This document shows, piece after piece, positions 61,887 through 64,000 of a DNA stretch of 64,000 bases (position 1 is the stretch's first letter; the number at the start of each line of letters is the position of its first letter). The stretch spans positions 33,769 through 97,768 of the forward strand of contig JALOBE010000007.1 in assembly GCA_023228425.1 (NCBI GenBank), written 5' to 3'. The position numbers were made by a program, and so were the translations under genes. The stretch comes from Syntrophales bacterium. GTDB lineage: Bacteria; Desulfobacterota; Syntrophia; Syntrophales; UBA2210. The notes beneath the pieces were generated by a model, which did not search any database, was not told where the DNA came from, and saw only the letters and a program-made list of their open reading frames with translations.

Positions 61887-61971
61887 CGCCATTTCGAGGA
61901 GCGAAGCGACGAGAAAGCCTGCATTTTCCATCATCACCGTGAAAGATTTCTCCCTCCGGTCGAAATGACGG
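61887..61971. repeat. Second palindromic intergenic element (G)
   Basis: CCGCCATTTCGAGGAGCGAA at the left and GGTCGAAATGACGG at the right are inverted (CATTTCGA/TCGAAATG), with GAGAAA/TTTCTC arms inside, about 85 bp. This belongs to the GTCATTTCGA-type repeat known from many bacterial genomes. Confidence 0.65.
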
Positions 61972-62072
61972 AAGGAGGCGGTCGAAACGATGGGGTTGAC
62001 AGGGGGCTCCCGGCCGTATACGAACATGTGATCATATGTCAGCATAACGGCAGAGCTTCAGGTCTCTCCGTG

Positions 62073-62102
62073 TCGAAAGAAAGGCCGGAAACGATTTCCG
62101 GC
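62073..62102 (-). terminator. Terminator of the second liv operon
   Basis: GCCGGAAA (62084-62091), CGA loop and TTTCCGGC (62095-62102). Read on the minus strand a T-rich CTTTCTTT tract follows. It lies about 200 bp past livF. Confidence 0.7.
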
Positions 62103-62300
62103 TCTTTATCCGAATCAAGAGAGAAACCCGCCCGGCTGGACCGGGTGATGCTCCCCGGGCATGCGCTACCGTTCTCAATCGGGGGATTTTTGCATGATCG
62201 AATATGATTCGGTGAGGAGTACCCTGACATACACCGGACGGACATGACGACGGGAACCGCGCGCATTCACAGCGACCAGAGGACGTTTATAAGACAATTC

Positions 62301-63008
62301 TTACAGGCCCAGGTAGGCGGCCTTGATGCGGTCGCTGGCCAGGAGGTTGCCGGAGGAATCCTCCATGGTGATCACGCCGCTCTCCATCACGTAACCGCGG
62401 TGGGCTACACGCAATGCCAGATAGGCGTTCTGCTCCACGAGAAAGATGGTGGTTCTGCTCTCGCGGTTGATCGTCGCGATAGTGTCGAAGATAAGCTGTA
62501 CCAGAACAGGCGCCAGCCCGAGAGACGGCTCATCGAGCAGGAGAAGTCTGGGACGGCTCATAAGACCCCGGGAGATGGCAAGCATCTGCTGTTCGCCCCC
62601 GCTCAGAGTTCCACCCATCTGGTGACGCCGTTCTTCCAGGCGCGGAAAAAGCGAGAAGATATAGTCTATATCCTTCTTGATCCCGGATCGGTCCCGGCGC
62701 AGATAGGCCCCCATGTCCAGGTTTTCCATGACCGTCAATTCGGGGAATATCCTTCTACCCTCGGGCACGTGAACAATGCCCAGCGAAAATATTTTTTCCG
62801 GACTCATTCGGTGAACCGGCTGGCCCATGAACCATATTTCTCCGAAACGCGGCGGAACAATGCCGCTGACGGACATGAGGGTCGTCGATTTTCCCGCACC
62901 GTTCGCGCCGATGAGCGTAACGATCTCACCCTCATCCAGCATCATGGACACACCCTTGAGCGCGTGAATGCCGCCGTAAAAGGTGTGCAGGTTCCTGATT
63001 TCAAGCAT
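62301..63008 (-). CDS. livF: Branched-chain amino acid ABC transporter, ATPase LivF (second cluster)
   Basis: 235 residues. GANGAGKSTTLMSVSG, HVPEGRRIFPELTVMENL, LSGGEQQMLAISRGLM, LLLDEPSLGLAPVL, LVEQNAYLALRVAH. It differs clearly from the first LivF (37-41 kb copy), so it is a paralogue rather than a recent duplicate. The stop region overlaps nothing, and the start overlaps livG by 8 nt. Confidence 0.95.
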   Translation of the reverse strand: MLEIRNLHTFYGGIHALKGVSMMLDEGEIVTLIGANGAGKSTTLMSVSGIVPPRFGEIWFMGQPVHRMSPEKIFSLGIVHVPEGRRIFPELTVMENLDMGAYLRRDRSGIKKDIDYIFSLFPRLEERRHQMGGTLSGGEQQMLAISRGLMSRPRLLLLDEPSLGLAPVLVQLIFDTIATINRESRTTIFLVEQNAYLALRVAHRGYVMESGVITMEDSSGNLLASDRIKAAYLGL

Positions 63009-63798
63009 CGAACTCTCCCCCCAGGTATGCCTTGATCACCGTGGGGTTCCGGGTGACTTCACCGGGTGTACCCTGGACTATCATCTTCCCGTAGTCCATC
63101 ACATATATCCGGCTCGAAATATTCATGACCAGCTTCATGTCATGTTCGATGAGCAGGATTGAAAGCTCTTCTTCTTCGCAGATTTTTGCAATGAGTCGAT
63201 CCAGTTCCATGGTCTCCCGAATGTTCATTCCCGCGGCAGGCTCATCCAGCAGCAGCAGAAAGGGTTCCGTAGCCAGGGCCCGGGCGATCTCGAGGCGGCG
63301 CTGCGCTCCGTAGGGAAGTTCATTGGCGAGTTCGTTAACGAAGGACTCCAGGCCCACCTTCAGAAGCAGGTTGTAGGATGTTTCCACTATGTCCTTCTCC
63401 TCGGCAACCGTGGCCGGTCCCCGGAATATAGCGCCCAGTATACCCGACCTGGTTCGACAGTGGCGGGCCACCATGACGTTTTCCAGGACGGTCATCTTTT
63501 GAAACAGGCGTATGTTCTGAAAAGTACGAGCCAGTCCCCGTTCGGTGATGATGTTGGGTTTGAGCCCGTTGAGCTTAACCGGCTCTTTCCCGGGGGGGAT
63601 AGCGGTCATCACTCCGCCCGTGGGACGGTACATGCCGGTGATACAGTTGAAAAAAGTGGTCTTTCCCGCTCCGTTGGGGCCGATCAGCGCGACAATCTCG
63701 CCCTTTCGAACCTGGATGTCGATGGTATCGAGCGCGCGCAGTCCCCCAAAATCCATGGTGAGGTTTTTCACGTCGAGAACAGGGTCGGCCGCGTTCAC
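63001..63798 (-). CDS. livG: Branched-chain amino acid ABC transporter, ATPase LivG (second cluster)
   Basis: 265 residues. [35 protein letters not shown], signature [31 protein letters not shown] and IEHDMKLVM. An insert of about 15 residues (PPGKEPVKLNGLKPN) follows the first strand. It overlaps livM by 4 nt. Confidence 0.95.
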   Translation of the reverse strand: MNAADPVLDVKNLTMDFGGLRALDTIDIQVRKGEIVALIGPNGAGKTTFFNCITGMYRPTGGVMTAIPPGKEPVKLNGLKPNIITERGLARTFQNIRLFQKMTVLENVMVARHCRTRSGILGAIFRGPATVAEEKDIVETSYNLLLKVGLESFVNELANELPYGAQRRLEIARALATEPFLLLLDEPAAGMNIRETMELDRLIAKICEEEELSILLIEHDMKLVMNISSRIYVMDYGKMIVQGTPGEVTRNPTVIKAYLGGEFDA

Positions 63799-64000
63799 TC
63801 AGCAACCTCCACGGGCTCCCGGTCCTTGAATTCATAGCGCTTCCTGACGCCGCTGATTATCCCCTGAGGCCGGAACACCATGATCAACACCATGGAGGCA
63901 CCGAAGACGAGCATGCGATACTCGGAAAAGGCCCGCAGGTACTCAGGCAACAAAATCAGAACGAAAGCGCCGATGATGACGCCCACGATAGATCCCATGC
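63795..64000 (-). CDS. livM: Branched-chain amino acid ABC transporter, permease LivM (second cluster, 5' part outside window)
   Basis: C-terminal about 68 residues only: GSIVGVIIGAFVLILLPEYL, RMLVFGASMVLIMVFRPQGI, then a charged tail. It is interrupted by the window end at 64000, so neither the start nor the rest of the operon (livH, livJ) is visible. Confidence 0.85.
   Translation of the reverse strand, partial: MGSIVGVIIGAFVLILLPEYLRAFSEYRMLVFGASMVLIMVFRPQGIISGVRKRYEFKDREPVEVAE

Larger units (their letters stand above)
61687..62300. other. Gap with repeats F and G and liv terminator
   Basis: 614 bases, no gene. It contains GACGAACTCGTAAAAAGC (copy F, 61831-61848), element G (61887-61971) and a hairpin that likely terminates the second liv operon. 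Confidence 0.5.

Noticed and set aside
1..64000. CRISPR arrays, IS elements, prophage or integrase
   Set aside because: No regular direct repeats with spacers, no transposase or integrase motif, and coding style is uniform.

Overview
The window reads as a chromosomal segment of a Gram-negative, strictly anaerobic deltaproteobacterium (Desulfobacterota), most like the syntrophic Syntrophales/Syntrophobacterales. This is inference. It rests on the heptose adenylyltransferase (outer membrane LPS), the complex I/Hyd-type flavoprotein fused to a GltD-like module, a SufBC pair without SufS/SufE/SufD, an isovaleryl-CoA-dehydrogenase-like enzyme, two branched-chain amino acid ABC transporters, the radical SAM-DUF2344/RNase G pair and split F0 ATPase genes. 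Coding is dense and GC-rich, mostly on the + strand. I see no phage, insertion sequence, integrase or CRISPR.

Layout. 1-1412 (-): 3'-truncated alkyl-DHAP-synthase-like FAD oxidase. 1954-5815: overlapping uvrB-uvrC. 6.0-7.5 kb: acyl-CoA dehydrogenase between a strong promoter and a terminator. 7.5-8.9 kb: atpZ-atpI-atpB, closed by a hairpin and with no atpE. 9.1-11.5 kb: envelope proteins and a CDP-alcohol phosphatidyltransferase. 11.7-18.1 kb: serC-serA-purA-rsfS-comF-hldE(C) and a DksA-like gene; rsfS appears to start at ATA. 18.2-24.6 kb: priA, DUF1846 and a convergent dynamin-like GTPase. 24.8-27.7 kb: a ribbon-helix-helix/zinc-ribbon protein followed by znuA-znuC-znuB. 27.9-30.6 kb: lipoprotein and the SufBC pair. 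31.1-36.4 kb: hypothetical, mdh, radical SAM-DUF2344, rng. 36.6-41.2 kb: livJHMGF. 41.3-41.9 kb (-): TetR with a palindromic operator.

42.3-48.9 kb is the most unusual region. It runs DRTGG - anti-sigma-like ATPase - DRTGG - PHP - HATPase::NuoE fusion - [2Fe-2S] protein - NuoF::GltD fusion. It is a signalling module wired into an NADH/flavin electron-transfer complex without a hydrogenase catalytic subunit. 48.9-50.6 kb (-): thiM-thiE under a TPP riboswitch with its terminator. 50.8-58.7 kb: SDR, universal stress protein, smc, ftsY, metallophosphatase, ftcD. 58.8-59.4 kb: tRNA-Arg(CCT) and an exported pentapeptide-repeat protein. 59.5-61.7 kb (-): nuclease/phosphatase, alpha/beta hydrolase, hotdog thioesterase. 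62.3-64.0 kb (-): a second liv cluster, cut by the window end.

Five or six intergenic gaps carry copies of one dispersed palindromic repeat family. Two regulated-looking promoters have perfect palindromes inside the -35/-10 spacer. Several starts are non-ATG (TTG at 9447 and 42286, GTG at 3965 and 58853, ATA at 15841), each with a good Shine-Dalgarno (SD) sequence.
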